Shown: piece by piece, positions 23,520-32,859 of the stretch | Numbering within the stretch: the first letter of the stretch is position 1 | How the letters are laid out: the number at the start of each line of letters is the position of its first letter | Made by a program: the position numbers and the translations under genes | The notes under the pieces: generated by a model | Seen by the model: only the letters and a program-made list of their open reading frames with translations | Databases searched by the model: none | What the model was told of the DNA's origin: nothing | NCBI RefSeq assembly: GCF_002289575.1 | Contig: NZ_NTGA01000005.1 | Location: 91,466-155,465, forward strand | Length of the DNA stretch: 64,000 bases | Direction of reading: 5' to 3' | Source of the DNA: Dietzia natronolimnaea | GTDB taxonomy: Bacteria; Actinomycetota; Actinomycetes; Mycobacteriales; Mycobacteriaceae

Positions 23520-25010
23520 GTGAACGAACATCTGTTGAGTCAGCGGACCCGGAAGGACCATGCCGCCGCCGTGGCCGCGGCGGCCGCCGAGGTGGGAAGG
23601 TTCCTCGACGGTCGCACCACTCCCCGCTCGCCGGCCTCCCCCGCCCACCTCGAATCCCTGACCGAGGCGGTGGACCTGGCGACGCCTCTGGGGACGCTCG
23701 ACAAGGCGCTGCTGGAGGTGCGCGGGCTCTACCTGGATCACGCCGTCGGCTACCACCATCCCCGGTACCTCTCTCATCTCAACTGCCCGATCACCATCCC
23801 GTCGCTGGCCGCCGAGACCCTGGCCACCTCGGTCAACACCGCGGTGGAGACCTGGGACCAGGGCACCTCTGCGTGTCTCATCGAACAGAAACTAATCGAC
23901 TGGGTCGCCGACCTGATCGACTTCGACCGGCCGGATCACCTCACGCCCGACGGCGTGTTCACGACCGGTGGCTCGCAGTCCAACCTGCAGGCCCTGTTCA
24001 CCGCGCGGGAGGATCGGCTCTCTCGGCCCGGCCCCGCGGGGACCGCACCCGGCGACCGTGGCGTGCGGTTGTCCCGGTTGAGGATCGTCACGGGCGAACA
24101 CGCCCACCTCAGTGTGGTCAAGTCCGCGCGGCTGCTGGGTCTGGACCCGGACGCGGTGATCACCCTTCCCGGCGAGGGAGACCGCATGGATCCCGCCACC
24201 CTGGACCGGGCTCTGTCGTCCGTCGCCGATGCCGGCGAGGAGGTCGCCGCGGTCGTCGCCCTGGCCGGCACCACCGATCACGGCGCGATCGATCCGCTGC
24301 GCGCCGTGGGAGAGGTCTGTCGCCGTCATGACGTCTGGCTGCACGTGGACGCCGCGTACGGCGGGGGGCTCCTCGTCTCACCCACCCGTCGCGATCTACT
24401 CGACGGGATCGGGTCGGCGGACTCGGTGACCGTCGACTTCCACAAGACCTTCTTCCTGCCGGTCGCCGCGTCCGCGCTGCTCCTCCGCGACGGCTCCGGC
24501 TTCCGCCACTCCACGGTGAGCGCCGACTACCTCAACCCCGTCGACGGCGACGACCACGCGGTGGACAAGTCATTGCAGACCACCCGCCGCTTCGACGCCC
24601 TCAAACTCTGGATGACGCTGCGTGTCCTCGGCGCCGACGGGATCGGCCGCATGCTCGACGAGGCGATCGACGTGGCCCGGCGCATCGGTCGGACCATCGA
24701 CTCCGATGACGATTTCGAGCTCGTCCGCCGCCCGGCCCTGTCGACCGTGCTGTTCCGCCCGCGACCCGAGGGGTGCGACCCCGACGAGGCCGACGCCCTG
24801 GTCCGTCCCGTCAGGGACGCGCTGTTCGCCGAGGGACGCTCGGTGGTCGCGGCGACGGTGGTGGACGGCAGGCCCTGCCTCAAGTTCACCGTCCTGGACC
24901 CCGAGTTGTCGGACCGCGACGTGACCGCCGTCCTCGCCGACGTCCGGGCGGCCGCTCGGTACCTGGCCGACGGCATGCGGCAGGCCACGTCCGCGGGGGT
25001 GTTGTCATGA
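23520..25010 (+). CDS. desA: PLP-dependent diamine-forming decarboxylase (DesA-like)
   Basis: A 496-residue group II decarboxylase. The PLP-binding Lys lies in DFHKTFF (about residue 309), with the preceding HVDAAYGGG motif carrying the cofactor-contacting Asp. GVFTTGGSQSNLQAL is also a family signature. In hydroxamate siderophore clusters this enzyme makes cadaverine from lysine (or putrescine from ornithine), the first step. A GTG at 23520 preceded by a GGAG site is taken as start. An upstream open stretch crosses the iron box and is not coding. Its stop overlaps the next gene (ATGA). It could also act on diaminobutyrate, but the neighbours favour the desferrioxamine-type route. Confidence 0.85.
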   Translation: MNEHLLSQRTRKDHAAAVAAAAAEVGRFLDGRTTPRSPASPAHLESLTEAVDLATPLGTLDKALLEVRGLYLDHAVGYHHPRYLSHLNCPITIPSLAAETLATSVNTAVETWDQGTSACLIEQKLIDWVADLIDFDRPDHLTPDGVFTTGGSQSNLQALFTAREDRLSRPGPAGTAPGDRGVRLSRLRIVTGEHAHLSVVKSARLLGLDPDAVITLPGEGDRMDPATLDRALSSVADAGEEVAAVVALAGTTDHGAIDPLRAVGEVCRRHDVWLHVDAAYGGGLLVSPTRRDLLDGIGSADSVTVDFHKTFFLPVAASALLLRDGSGFRHSTVSADYLNPVDGDDHAVDKSLQTTRRFDALKLWMTLRVLGADGIGRMLDEAIDVARRIGRTIDSDDDFELVRRPALSTVLFRPRPEGCDPDEADALVRPVRDALFAEGRSVVAATVVDGRPCLKFTVLDPELSDRDVTAVLADVRAAARYLADGMRQATSAGVLS

Positions 25011-26449
25011 GCGAGAAGATCCACGACGTACTGGGGGTGGGTATCGGTCCGTTCAACCTCGGACTGGCCTGCCTTGCCGAGCCGCTGGGGGTCGACGCCG
25101 TCTTCCTCGACGCCCGCGAGGGCTTCGCATGGCACCACGGACTCATGTTCGACGACGCGACGATCCAGGTCCCCTTTCTCGCCGATCTGGTGACGCTGGC
25201 CGATCCCACCTCGCCGTACTCGTTCCTGTCGTATCTCAAACAGATCGGGCGGCTGTACCCGTTCTACATCCGCGAGAATTTCCAGCCACTGCGCGCGGAG
25301 TACGACGCCTACTGCCGCTGGGCATCCGAGCGGGTGCGCGGACTCCGCTGGGGTCGGGAGGTGGTCGACGTCCGGCGCGAGACGGCGGACGGGACCGGCG
25401 TCGAGGTCGCGGCCGGGGGTCAGGCCGAAGAGGAGGACGAGGACGGACCCGTCTACAGGGTCACCGCGATCACCTCCGACGGCACCGAGACCTACCGCGC
25501 CCGGCACCTGGTGCTCGGCATAGGCACCACCCCGTGGTCGCCGGTCGACACCACCTCCCTCGACGGCGGTCCGCCGGACACCGGCCGACGGGTGGCGCTG
25601 CACGCCGCCGACTACCTGCACCGGCGAGGGGAACTGCTCGAGCTGAACTCGGTGACCGTCGTGGGCAGCGGCCAGTCGGCTGCCGAGATCTACCACGACC
25701 TGCTGGCCGAGTCGGGGGACTCCGGACCCCGCGTGGACTGGATCACCCGCTCCCCGAGGTTCTTCCCCATGGAATACACCAAGCTCACATTGGAGATGAC
25801 CTCCCCGGAGTACATCGACCACTTCCACAGGCTCGACGCCGGGACTCGTGACCGTATGCTCCGTGACCAACGTTCCCTCTACAAGGGCATCGACGCCGAG
25901 TTGATCAACCAGATCCACGACCTGCTCTACCGCCGGTCCGCCCACGGACTGGACACCGGGTTGTTGGTGGCCGCGACCGCCCTGGACGGCGCCACCACCG
26001 CCGAGTCGCACATCAGTCTTGACCTGCGGTGCACCGACACCGGGCGGACCTGGGGGCACCAGACGGAGGGGCTGGTCATGTCTACCGGGTACTCACCCAC
26101 CACTCCGCGGTTCCTCGACGGGATCGCCGCGGAGATCGACTGGGAGGACCCCGGCCCCGATCAGACCCGCGCGGGTCGGCCCCGCCGATACCGGGTGGCG
26201 CGGGACCACACCATCGACCTCGCTCACCGGCGGATCCACGTGCAGAACGCCGAGGAGCACACCCACGGCCTGAGCGCGCCTGACCTCGGGATGGGGGCGA
26301 TGCGCAACAGCATCATCCTGCGGTCCGTCACCGGTCGCGAGGTCTACCCGGTCGAATCACGTATCGCGTTCCAGCGGTTCGGACCCCCGGCCGACGCGCC
26401 CGCCGAACGACACACCCCCACCGACCAGCAGGCCCAGGAGACCCGATGA
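25007..26449 (+). CDS. desB: FAD/NADPH-dependent diamine/lysine N-monooxygenase (DesB-like)
   Basis: A 480-residue flavoprotein of the IucD/SidA/PvdA family. The FAD-binding motif is GVGIGPFNLGLA at the N-terminus. The NADPH-binding motif is VVGSGQSAAEIYHDLL. Substrate-region markers include FLADLVTLADPTSPYSFLSYL and the C-terminal LSAPDLGMGAMRN. It hydroxylates the free amine of the diamine to give the N-hydroxy group that becomes a hydroxamate. An acidic insert (AEEEDEDG) near residue 145 is unusual. Translation is coupled at both ends by four-base overlaps (25007-25010 and 26446-26449), so the enzyme is made in step with the decarboxylase and the synthetase. Confidence 0.92.
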   Translation: MSEKIHDVLGVGIGPFNLGLACLAEPLGVDAVFLDAREGFAWHHGLMFDDATIQVPFLADLVTLADPTSPYSFLSYLKQIGRLYPFYIRENFQPLRAEYDAYCRWASERVRGLRWGREVVDVRRETADGTGVEVAAGGQAEEEDEDGPVYRVTAITSDGTETYRARHLVLGIGTTPWSPVDTTSLDGGPPDTGRRVALHAADYLHRRGELLELNSVTVVGSGQSAAEIYHDLLAESGDSGPRVDWITRSPRFFPMEYTKLTLEMTSPEYIDHFHRLDAGTRDRMLRDQRSLYKGIDAELINQIHDLLYRRSAHGLDTGLLVAATALDGATTAESHISLDLRCTDTGRTWGHQTEGLVMSTGYSPTTPRFLDGIAAEIDWEDPGPDQTRAGRPRRYRVARDHTIDLAHRRIHVQNAEEHTHGLSAPDLGMGAMRNSIILRSVTGREVYPVESRIAFQRFGPPADAPAERHTPTDQQAQETR

Positions 26450-28923
26450 CCCACACCGTCAGTACGCCCGCCGGACTCGTCTCGCTCTCGAGCCTGCCCA
26501 CGGACCCCGACACCATCGGGACCCTCCACGCGTGGCTTTCCCACCCCGGATCGGCCTACTGGGGCATGCGACACATGACGCCCGGGCAGATCTCGGAGTT
26601 CTTCCACGACTGGCAGGCGAGCCCGCACCGGCAGGTCCACATGGCGCATATCGACGGACTGCGGGCGGGTCTGGCGGTGTTCTACGACCCGGCCGCGGTC
26701 GAGCTCGACGGTAGGTACCCCCATGAACCCGGGGACCTGGGCATGCACCTGCTGGTCGCACCGTCGCGGACCCCCGTCCCGGGCACCACCGCCGCCGTGA
26801 TCGGCGCCATCTGCGAAGCCGCCTTCGGGCCGCTCGGTGCCCGGCGTGTGGTGGTGGAACCGGACATGGACAACACCGCCGTCCACCGGCTCAACGCCCG
26901 CGCGGGCTTCCGCGAGGACGGGCCGCTCCGCCTACCCGACAAGACCGCGTTGCTCTCCTTCTGCGACGTCGATGACTTCCGGGCCTCCGAGATCGGCCGG
27001 ACCACCCGGTACGTGTGGTCGTCCTCTCCCTCACCCGCCGCCGCACCTCACGCACACCTCTCCGGTCACGCGATGCGGCGGGCGCACCGCCACCTGTGCG
27101 CCAAGGCACTGGCCGAGTTCTCCCACGAGCGGCTTCTCTCCCCGCAGGCCACGGCGGAACCGGGTGTGTTCGAGGTGCGCGCGGAGTCAGAGACCTGGAC
27201 CTTCCGCGCGCGGGTCCTGCCACTCGAGCACTGGGTGGTGGACGAGGGGTCGATACGTCGGGAGGTCGGGGGTGAGCGGGCAGAGCCCGACGCCCAGGCC
27301 CTCGTCACCGCGTTCGCCCCTGTGCTCGGGATCCCCGGGTCGCTGGTGGGGATCTATCTGGAGGAGATCGCGGCCACCCTCGGCTCCGCCGCGTTCTGCC
27401 TGCACCACCGCAACCGACCGGTGCAGGAACTCGCCACGGCGGACCTGCAGGAGGTCGAGGCCGCGATGACCGAGGGCCACCCCGGTTTCGTGGCGAACAA
27501 CGGACGCATCGGTCTGGGGCTGACCGACCGGCACCGCTACACGCCGGAGGCGCCCGCGACGGTGCGTCTGGTCTGGCTGGCCGCCCGCCGAGACCGGAGC
27601 CACCTCGCCACCGTGTCCGGCCTGGAGGAGCGCGAGCACTATCTCCGCGAATTCGGCCGTGAGGATCTCGACCGGTGCGACGCACGGCTCCGCGAGCTGG
27701 GCCTCGCCCCAGAGGAGTACCGCCTCCTCCCCGTCCACCCGTGGCAGTGGGAACACAAGATCTCGGTCGCGTTCGGCCCCGACCTGGCACGACGTGACCT
27801 CGTCCACCTGGGTGAGTCCCGCAGCGATTACCGCGCGCAGCAGTCCGTGCGCACCTTCTTCGACGTGAGCCGGCCCGAGCGCGGGTACGTCAAGACGGCA
27901 CTGGCGGTGCAGAACATGGGGTTCACGCGCGGACTGTCTCCGCGTTACATGCGTGACACCCCGGCGGTCAACGACTGGGTGGCCGGCCTGGTGGCCGACG
28001 ACCCCGTGCTACGGTCTCTCGACTTCGGGATCCTGCGCGAGATCGCCGCGGTGGGGTACACCGGCGACGCCTACCACCGCGCAGCCGCATCCGGCGTCTC
28101 GGAGGAGGGTCCGCACACCAAGATGATCGCCGCCTTGTGGCGCGAGAGCCCGGTGCCGCGACTCTCGGACGGCGAGAGGGCTTTCACGCTGGCCTCACTC
28201 CTGCACGTCGACCTGCACGGCCGACCCCTCGTCGTCGAACATCTCGAACGCTCCGGGGTGCAGGCCCGCACCTGGCTCCGCGCGCTCCTCGACGCCTACG
28301 TCCTGCCGGTCGCCCGCTGCCTGCTCGCCCACGGGCTGGTGTTCATGCCCCACGGGGAGAACGTGATCGTGGTGATCGGACCGGACCACCTTCCTCGGCG
28401 TGTCCTGTTCAAGGACATCGGCGAGGAGGTGGCCGTGGTGACCGACCGTCCGCTCCCCGCAGGGATCGAGAGGATCCGGCACATCGTGGATGCCGAGACT
28501 GCAGCGCTGAGCATCCACACCGACGTCATGGACGGAGTGCTACGCCACCTGGCCGCGATCTGCGACGAGGCCGGTGTCCTGCCGGCAACGGAGTTCTGGG
28601 AGGAGACGCGCCGGTGTCTGCTGGCACTGGTCGACGGTGGCGGGGACGTCGCAGCCCCCGACGGCGACGGTGACGGAGTCGACTCCGCCATCTGGCACGC
28701 GATCGTCGCCCCACGGTTCCGACACTCGTGCCTCAACCGCCTGCAACTGCGCGACACCCGGCAGATGGTCGACCTGACCGATCAGGCGGGCTCGTTGCAG
28801 TTCGCGGGAACCCTCGCCAATCCCCTGGCGGTCGATCCACTCGCACCGGTCCCGTCAGATGCTGCGGAACGGCCCGAGGATCGCACGAATCGCGAAGAGC
28901 GTGTCGTAGCGTCACAGAGATGA
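26446..28923 (+). CDS. Fused acyltransferase / IucA-IucC-type NIS siderophore synthetase (DesC-DesD fusion)
   Basis: An 825-residue two-domain enzyme. Residues about 15-180 are an AlcB/MbtK-like GNAT acyltransferase (WGMRHMTPGQISEFF, RVVVEPDMDNTAVHRLNARAGF) that would acylate the hydroxylamine from acetyl- or succinyl-CoA. From about 210 to 800 lies an IucA/IucC synthetase. The ATP and substrate motifs are HPWQWE, KTALAVQNMGFTRGLS and PHGENVIVVIG. It joins the hydroxamate units with ATP to give an oligomeric or macrocyclic siderophore. In Streptomyces desferrioxamine clusters, DesC and DesD are separate; here they are one chain. The product cannot be named from sequence alone: bisucaberin-, desferrioxamine- or alcaligin-type compounds are all possible. 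Overlaps bind it to both neighbours. Confidence 0.92.
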   Translation: MTHTVSTPAGLVSLSSLPTDPDTIGTLHAWLSHPGSAYWGMRHMTPGQISEFFHDWQASPHRQVHMAHIDGLRAGLAVFYDPAAVELDGRYPHEPGDLGMHLLVAPSRTPVPGTTAAVIGAICEAAFGPLGARRVVVEPDMDNTAVHRLNARAGFREDGPLRLPDKTALLSFCDVDDFRASEIGRTTRYVWSSSPSPAAAPHAHLSGHAMRRAHRHLCAKALAEFSHERLLSPQATAEPGVFEVRAESETWTFRARVLPLEHWVVDEGSIRREVGGERAEPDAQALVTAFAPVLGIPGSLVGIYLEEIAATLGSAAFCLHHRNRPVQELATADLQEVEAAMTEGHPGFVANNGRIGLGLTDRHRYTPEAPATVRLVWLAARRDRSHLATVSGLEEREHYLREFGREDLDRCDARLRELGLAPEEYRLLPVHPWQWEHKISVAFGPDLARRDLVHLGESRSDYRAQQSVRTFFDVSRPERGYVKTALAVQNMGFTRGLSPRYMRDTPAVNDWVAGLVADDPVLRSLDFGILREIAAVGYTGDAYHRAAASGVSEEGPHTKMIAALWRESPVPRLSDGERAFTLASLLHVDLHGRPLVVEHLERSGVQARTWLRALLDAYVLPVARCLLAHGLVFMPHGENVIVVIGPDHLPRRVLFKDIGEEVAVVTDRPLPAGIERIRHIVDAETAALSIHTDVMDGVLRHLAAICDEAGVLPATEFWEETRRCLLALVDGGGDVAAPDGDGDGVDSAIWHAIVAPRFRHSCLNRLQLRDTRQMVDLTDQAGSLQFAGTLANPLAVDPLAPVPSDAAERPEDRTNREERVVASQR

Positions 28924-29306
28924 ACGGACGGGAACTCCAGAAGTGTGCGGCGCTGCGAGCGCGCGAACTACCGGCGACCACTCTGGAGTTCCCGTTCGGG
29001 CCCGACGTGGACGTCTACAAGGTCCGGGGCAAGATGTTCATGTTTCTCACCGTGGTCGACGACGAACCGCTGGTGGTGCTCAAGGCGTCCCCGTCGGACG
29101 GCCTCGCCCTACGTGAGGCGCATCCCGACATCACGCCCGGCTACCACATGGACAAGAAGCACTGGATCTCATTGCACCCGGGCGGAGGACTCGGCCCCGA
29201 CATGGTCGAGGAACTGGTCACGGAGTCGTACCGGCTCGTGGTGGCCGGACTCCCCCGCGAGCAGCGACCGGTCGAGCCGCACGCTTTCGGACGCGGTCAA
29301 CGCTGA
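28920..29306 (+). CDS. MmcQ/YjbR-family protein, coupled to the siderophore operon
   Basis: A 128-residue protein. It has the YjbR/MmcQ pattern: an N-terminal helix with a conserved Cys region (QKCAALRARELP), VYKVRGKMFMFL, then LVVLKASPSDGLALREAHPDITPGYHMDKKHWISL. The fold is related to the CyaY/YjbR double-wing type and the biochemical role is poorly known; some members bind DNA. The ATG overlaps the stop of the synthetase, so it is expressed only with the siderophore operon. A regulatory or accessory role in siderophore production is possible, but only from position. Confidence 0.85.
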   Translation: MNGRELQKCAALRARELPATTLEFPFGPDVDVYKVRGKMFMFLTVVDDEPLVVLKASPSDGLALREAHPDITPGYHMDKKHWISLHPGGGLGPDMVEELVTESYRLVVAGLPREQRPVEPHAFGRGQR

Positions 29307-29333
29307 TCCGGTCCGGCCGCCCCGGGGTGGTCG

Positions 29334-29903
29334 TCAGTTCTCCGCGGAGACCTCGGGCGTCGGTTCAGGCGACACCGAGGATCCGGAGATCGACCCGAGT
29401 CGCTCCTCACCCAGTGAACCCTCCACGGCGTCGACGGCCGAGTCCGTGCTGACGGAGCCGGCGAGCGAGCCACCCACCACCGGGACCCCCTCGATGACGG
29501 CCCCGACAGACCCCGGGACATCCCCGCGGCTCAGGAAGTCCACGGACTCCGCGACGGGCTTGACGACCATGCACACGACGCCGATCGGCGGCAGCGGAAT
29601 GCCCGCGAGGTTGGCAGCCGCACCGGCCACGGTGCCGACCGCACAGGCGGCGCTCGCGACCGAACCGACCGGGCCGGAGGTATACCCGGGCAGAGACCCG
29701 GTGACGGAGGCCGGGAGCAGCTCGCCGGCCGAGCCGAGACCGCCGGTGTCCCCGTCGGTGTCCGTTCCGGCGGATCCGGACAGTGACGCCGAGTCGAGGG
29801 CGCCCGAAGACAGGCCGTCCGCGCTCTGGGCTGTGGCGGCGCCGGACGAGAAGACGAGAAGTGCGGCGGCCAGCGCTCCGGCGCAGGCGATGGATCTGGT
29901 CAC
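29334..29903 (-). CDS. Small exported Ser/Gly-rich protein of unknown function
   Basis: A 189-residue protein with a clear signal peptide (MTRSIACAGALAAALLVFSS) cleaved near ATAQS. The mature chain is low in complexity, with repeated Gly, Ser, Ala, Val and Asp residues. The part GSVASAACAVGTVAGAAANLAGIPLPPIGVVCMVV is moderately hydrophobic, contains two Cys residues that may form a disulfide, and resembles small exported proteins of mycolate-bearing actinobacteria. No enzymatic motif. It is convergent with the YjbR gene and its gene-free upstream region (176 bases) is shared with the phosphatase-like gene at 30080. Function unknown; it is likely to be in the envelope or medium. Confidence 0.75.
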   Translation of the reverse strand: MTRSIACAGALAAALLVFSSGAATAQSADGLSSGALDSASLSGSAGTDTDGDTGGLGSAGELLPASVTGSLPGYTSGPVGSVASAACAVGTVAGAAANLAGIPLPPIGVVCMVVKPVAESVDFLSRGDVPGSVGAVIEGVPVVGGSLAGSVSTDSAVDAVEGSLGEERLGSISGSSVSPEPTPEVSAEN

Positions 29904-30079
29904 GATGATCTCCGAGCATGACGGGGCGCGCGGCCCTCGGCGGATGGATGAATAACGAGTCCATCACATATCCGCCGGGAGCGGGGCGGTGTTACGCCAC
30001 GGCCCACACGCGCCGGTGACGCGAACCCGCTCGGCGCCGGTCCTCGCCGCACTCCGGCCGGATGAGGGAGAGTGGAGCC

Positions 30080-31225
30080 ATGACCGGGATCCCGACACGC
30101 GCCGCCGCCCACTCACTGGCCGACGTCATGCCGTCGATCGCCTCCTCGCTGGGGGTGGACATCCGCAACCCCCTACAGTTGCCGCCCACGAGGGATGCGG
30201 TGTTGGTGCTGGTCGACGGTCTGGGCGCCGAACTGATCCGGGAGCACGCCGACGTCGCCCCCACCCTCGCGGCGATGACCGCGCGCATGATCTCCGCGGG
30301 ATTCCCCGCCACGACGGCCACGAGCCTGACCAGCCTCGCGGTGGGCGCACCGTGTTCGCGCCACGGCATAGTCGGCTACAGTTTCGCGCTCCCGGACGAG
30401 GGCGCGGACACTCCCACCGTGTTCAACTCCCTGCGGTGGACCACGGGTTCAGCCGAGGGGCCCTCCGCACTGGACCGATTCCCTCCGCGCGAGGTGCAGG
30501 TACTGCCGAGCCTTATGGAGCTACTCACGCAGCACGGTGTCGACGTCACCTACGTCATGCGGGAGGATTTCCGGGAATCCGGACTCACCCGCGCCGCGTT
30601 CCGCGCCGACGGAGACTATCGGCCGGCGATCTCACTGGAGGAGATTCGCGAGGCGGTGCTGGACGCCGTCTCCGGATCGTCGCGCTCCCCGCGGTTCGTC
30701 TACTCCTACTTCGGCGACCTGGACCTCATCGGGCACATTCACGGTCCGGGCTCCCCCGAATGGCGTCAGTCCCTTCACGACGTGGACGCCGTCGTCGCCG
30801 ACCTGGCGACTGATCTGCCCCCCGATTGCAGGATGGTCGTCACCGCCGACCACGGGATGGTCGCGGCCGACACCGTCATCGATATCGATTCCACTCCGGC
30901 GCTCCTCGCGGACGTCGACGCCGTCGCCGGCGAGGCCAGGGTGCGGCACCTCTACGCCCGGGCCGGGTCCGGACCCGCGGTCCAGTCCGCTTGGAGTGCC
31001 GAACTGGGGGGCCACGCCCGCGTGGTGAGCCGGGAGCAGGCACTCGACGAGGAGCTGTTCGGTCCGGGCCGGGAGCACGCCGAGCGACTCGGCGACGTCA
31101 TCGCGATCGCGACAGGCGGTGTGATCCTCGCCCGCTCCCACCACGAGAAGATGGAGTCGAGTCTCCTCGGCCACCACGGCGCGAACACCGCGGCCGAGCA
31201 ACACATCCCGCTCGTACTGCGGTGA
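30080..31225 (+). CDS. Alkaline-phosphatase-superfamily phosphodiesterase/nucleotide pyrophosphatase
   Basis: A 381-residue enzyme of the PglZ/nucleotide pyrophosphatase branch of the alkaline phosphatase superfamily. The metal-binding Asp is in VLVLVDGLGAE, the nucleophilic Thr in FPATTATSLTSL, then DLDLIGHIHG and TADHGM give the further metal ligands. A distal HH pair in ARSHHEKMES and a closing LLGHHGA complete the site. It should hydrolyse phosphodiesters or pyrophosphates in the cytoplasm, as no signal peptide is seen. The start at ATG 30080 has GAGGGAG at a good distance; an ATG 18 bases earlier is a weaker option. Substrate unknown. Confidence 0.85.
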   Translation: MTGIPTRAAAHSLADVMPSIASSLGVDIRNPLQLPPTRDAVLVLVDGLGAELIREHADVAPTLAAMTARMISAGFPATTATSLTSLAVGAPCSRHGIVGYSFALPDEGADTPTVFNSLRWTTGSAEGPSALDRFPPREVQVLPSLMELLTQHGVDVTYVMREDFRESGLTRAAFRADGDYRPAISLEEIREAVLDAVSGSSRSPRFVYSYFGDLDLIGHIHGPGSPEWRQSLHDVDAVVADLATDLPPDCRMVVTADHGMVAADTVIDIDSTPALLADVDAVAGEARVRHLYARAGSGPAVQSAWSAELGGHARVVSREQALDEELFGPGREHAERLGDVIAIATGGVILARSHHEKMESSLLGHHGANTAAEQHIPLVLR

Positions 31226-31270
31226 GCCGTCGGCCAGGTCAGCTGGTGACCAGCACCCGCAGGTCGGAGG

Positions 31271-32755
31271 TCAAGGTCCGCCGGAGTCCACGCGCATCAT
31301 CTGGAAGTCCCGACCATCGGGCCGGTTGAGCATCTCCTCCATCCGCTTCCGGTCGAAGGGCCACAGATCGATCTCACCGCCGGCGGTCTGATACCAGGAC
31401 GTGCACCCGGTGTTCCACACCGTCGGTCCCATCGCCTCCCGCACCGCACCGGCGAACTCCTCGGTCGCCTGGTCGGTCACCTCGACGGCGTCGAACTGGC
31501 CGCGTATCCAGCGCTCGATCCACTGCGCGACGTATCGCGAGGTGAGTTCCGCCGAGTACTGCAGTGAGATCGACCCGGTCGGCGAGTTGGGACCGAGAAC
31601 GGTGAAGAGATTGGGGAATCCCGGGATCGCGGTCATCCGGTATGCCCGCGGGCCGGTCGCCCAGGCCTCATCGAGACTCAGTCCGTCGCGACCGGTGATC
31701 CGCATGGGGCGCATGTACTCGTGCGCGCGAAAACCGGTGGCCAGGACGATCACGTCGACCTCGTGGTGGACGCCGTCACCGGTGCGGATGCCGGTGGGCG
31801 TCACCTCGATTATCGGGCCCGTGACCAGTTCGGCGTTGGGGGCGGTGATGGCGCGGTAGTAGGTACTCGAGACGACCTGCCGCTTGCACAGCGGTTCGTA
31901 GTCGGGGGTCAACTGCTCGCGGAGTCGAGGATCGCGCACCTGTCGGCGGAGACTCGACCGCGCGTAGGCCTGCACCGCCCGGCGACGCCAGGTCGGCTTG
32001 AGCACCACGTCCGCCAGAATCCCCGACGCCCACAGTGCGGCCGCGTACAGACCCCGCTGCAGTCCCGGCATCCGGCGAAGCAGGGCGGTGAACAGCTCGG
32101 GTTGGCGGACGCCCATCGGCGCCCAGAGGATCCACTGCGGGGAGCGGGTGAAGTGCAGTACACGCGAAGCCTCCGGCTGAAGCGCGGAGACGATCTGCAC
32201 CCCCGTGGATCCGGACCCGATCACCGCGACCCGCGATCCACCGGTCTCGAGTTCCGGGTCCCAGCGGGCGGTGTGCACGACCGGGCCTGCGAAGGAGTCG
32301 AGTCCGTCGATGTCGGGCACATGGGGGTGGTGGAGCACCCCGGTCGCACACACCACGAAGTCCGCGAGGAGCGTCTCCCCCGCCGCGGTGGTGAGAGTCC
32401 AGGTGGCGGACTCCTCGTCGTACACCGCATCCGTCACCTCGGTTCCGAGCCGCAACCATCCGTCCAGTCCGCACCGCTCCACCACGTCCCGGTGGTAGAG
32501 CCGGATCTCCTCACCGGATGCCCAGACGTGCGACCAGTCAGCTTTCGGCGCGAACCCGAACTGATAGAGCTGCGAGGGGACGTCGCAGGTCAGGCCCGGG
32601 TAGCGGTTCCAGTGCCACACCCCGCCGACGTCGGTGCCCTTTTCGCAGATCACCACATCGCTCAGCCCGGCCTGTCGGAACGTGTGCGCAGCAGAGATTC
32701 CCGCAATTCCTGCACCGATGATCACCACGCGGGGTTGTCGCAGACTGGTCACCAC
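31271..32755 (-). CDS. Flavin-containing monooxygenase, Baeyer-Villiger type
   Basis: A protein of about 494 residues (520 if an ATG at 32833 is used). It has two Rossmann motifs: VVIIGAGIAG at the N-terminus for FAD and VAVIGSGSTG in the middle for NADPH. Between them FAGPVVHTARW fits the Baeyer-Villiger fingerprint FxGxxxHxxxW. GGVWHWNRYPGLTCDVPS fits the usual substrate/FAD loop. Such enzymes insert oxygen next to a ketone or oxidise N or S. It diverges from the zinc alcohol dehydrogenase at 32860, a frequent partner that makes the ketone from an alcohol. GTG at 32755 is preferred because FAD motif spacing is then normal and room remains for a promoter; no strong ribosome site decides it. 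Confidence 0.85.
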   Translation of the reverse strand: MVTSLRQPRVVIIGAGIAGISAAHTFRQAGLSDVVICEKGTDVGGVWHWNRYPGLTCDVPSQLYQFGFAPKADWSHVWASGEEIRLYHRDVVERCGLDGWLRLGTEVTDAVYDEESATWTLTTAAGETLLADFVVCATGVLHHPHVPDIDGLDSFAGPVVHTARWDPELETGGSRVAVIGSGSTGVQIVSALQPEASRVLHFTRSPQWILWAPMGVRQPELFTALLRRMPGLQRGLYAAALWASGILADVVLKPTWRRRAVQAYARSSLRRQVRDPRLREQLTPDYEPLCKRQVVSSTYYRAITAPNAELVTGPIIEVTPTGIRTGDGVHHEVDVIVLATGFRAHEYMRPMRITGRDGLSLDEAWATGPRAYRMTAIPGFPNLFTVLGPNSPTGSISLQYSAELTSRYVAQWIERWIRGQFDAVEVTDQATEEFAGAVREAMGPTVWNTGCTSWYQTAGGEIDLWPFDRKRMEEMLNRPDGRDFQMMRVDSGGP

Positions 32756-32859
32756 TCTGGTGTACAGGCTCGGGCGACCGGATGCGATGGTTCGCCCGGA
32801 CTCGTAGCGTCGGTGATATGCGTGAGCGCGCATGACACGACCAGCGAGAGGAGCCTGAC

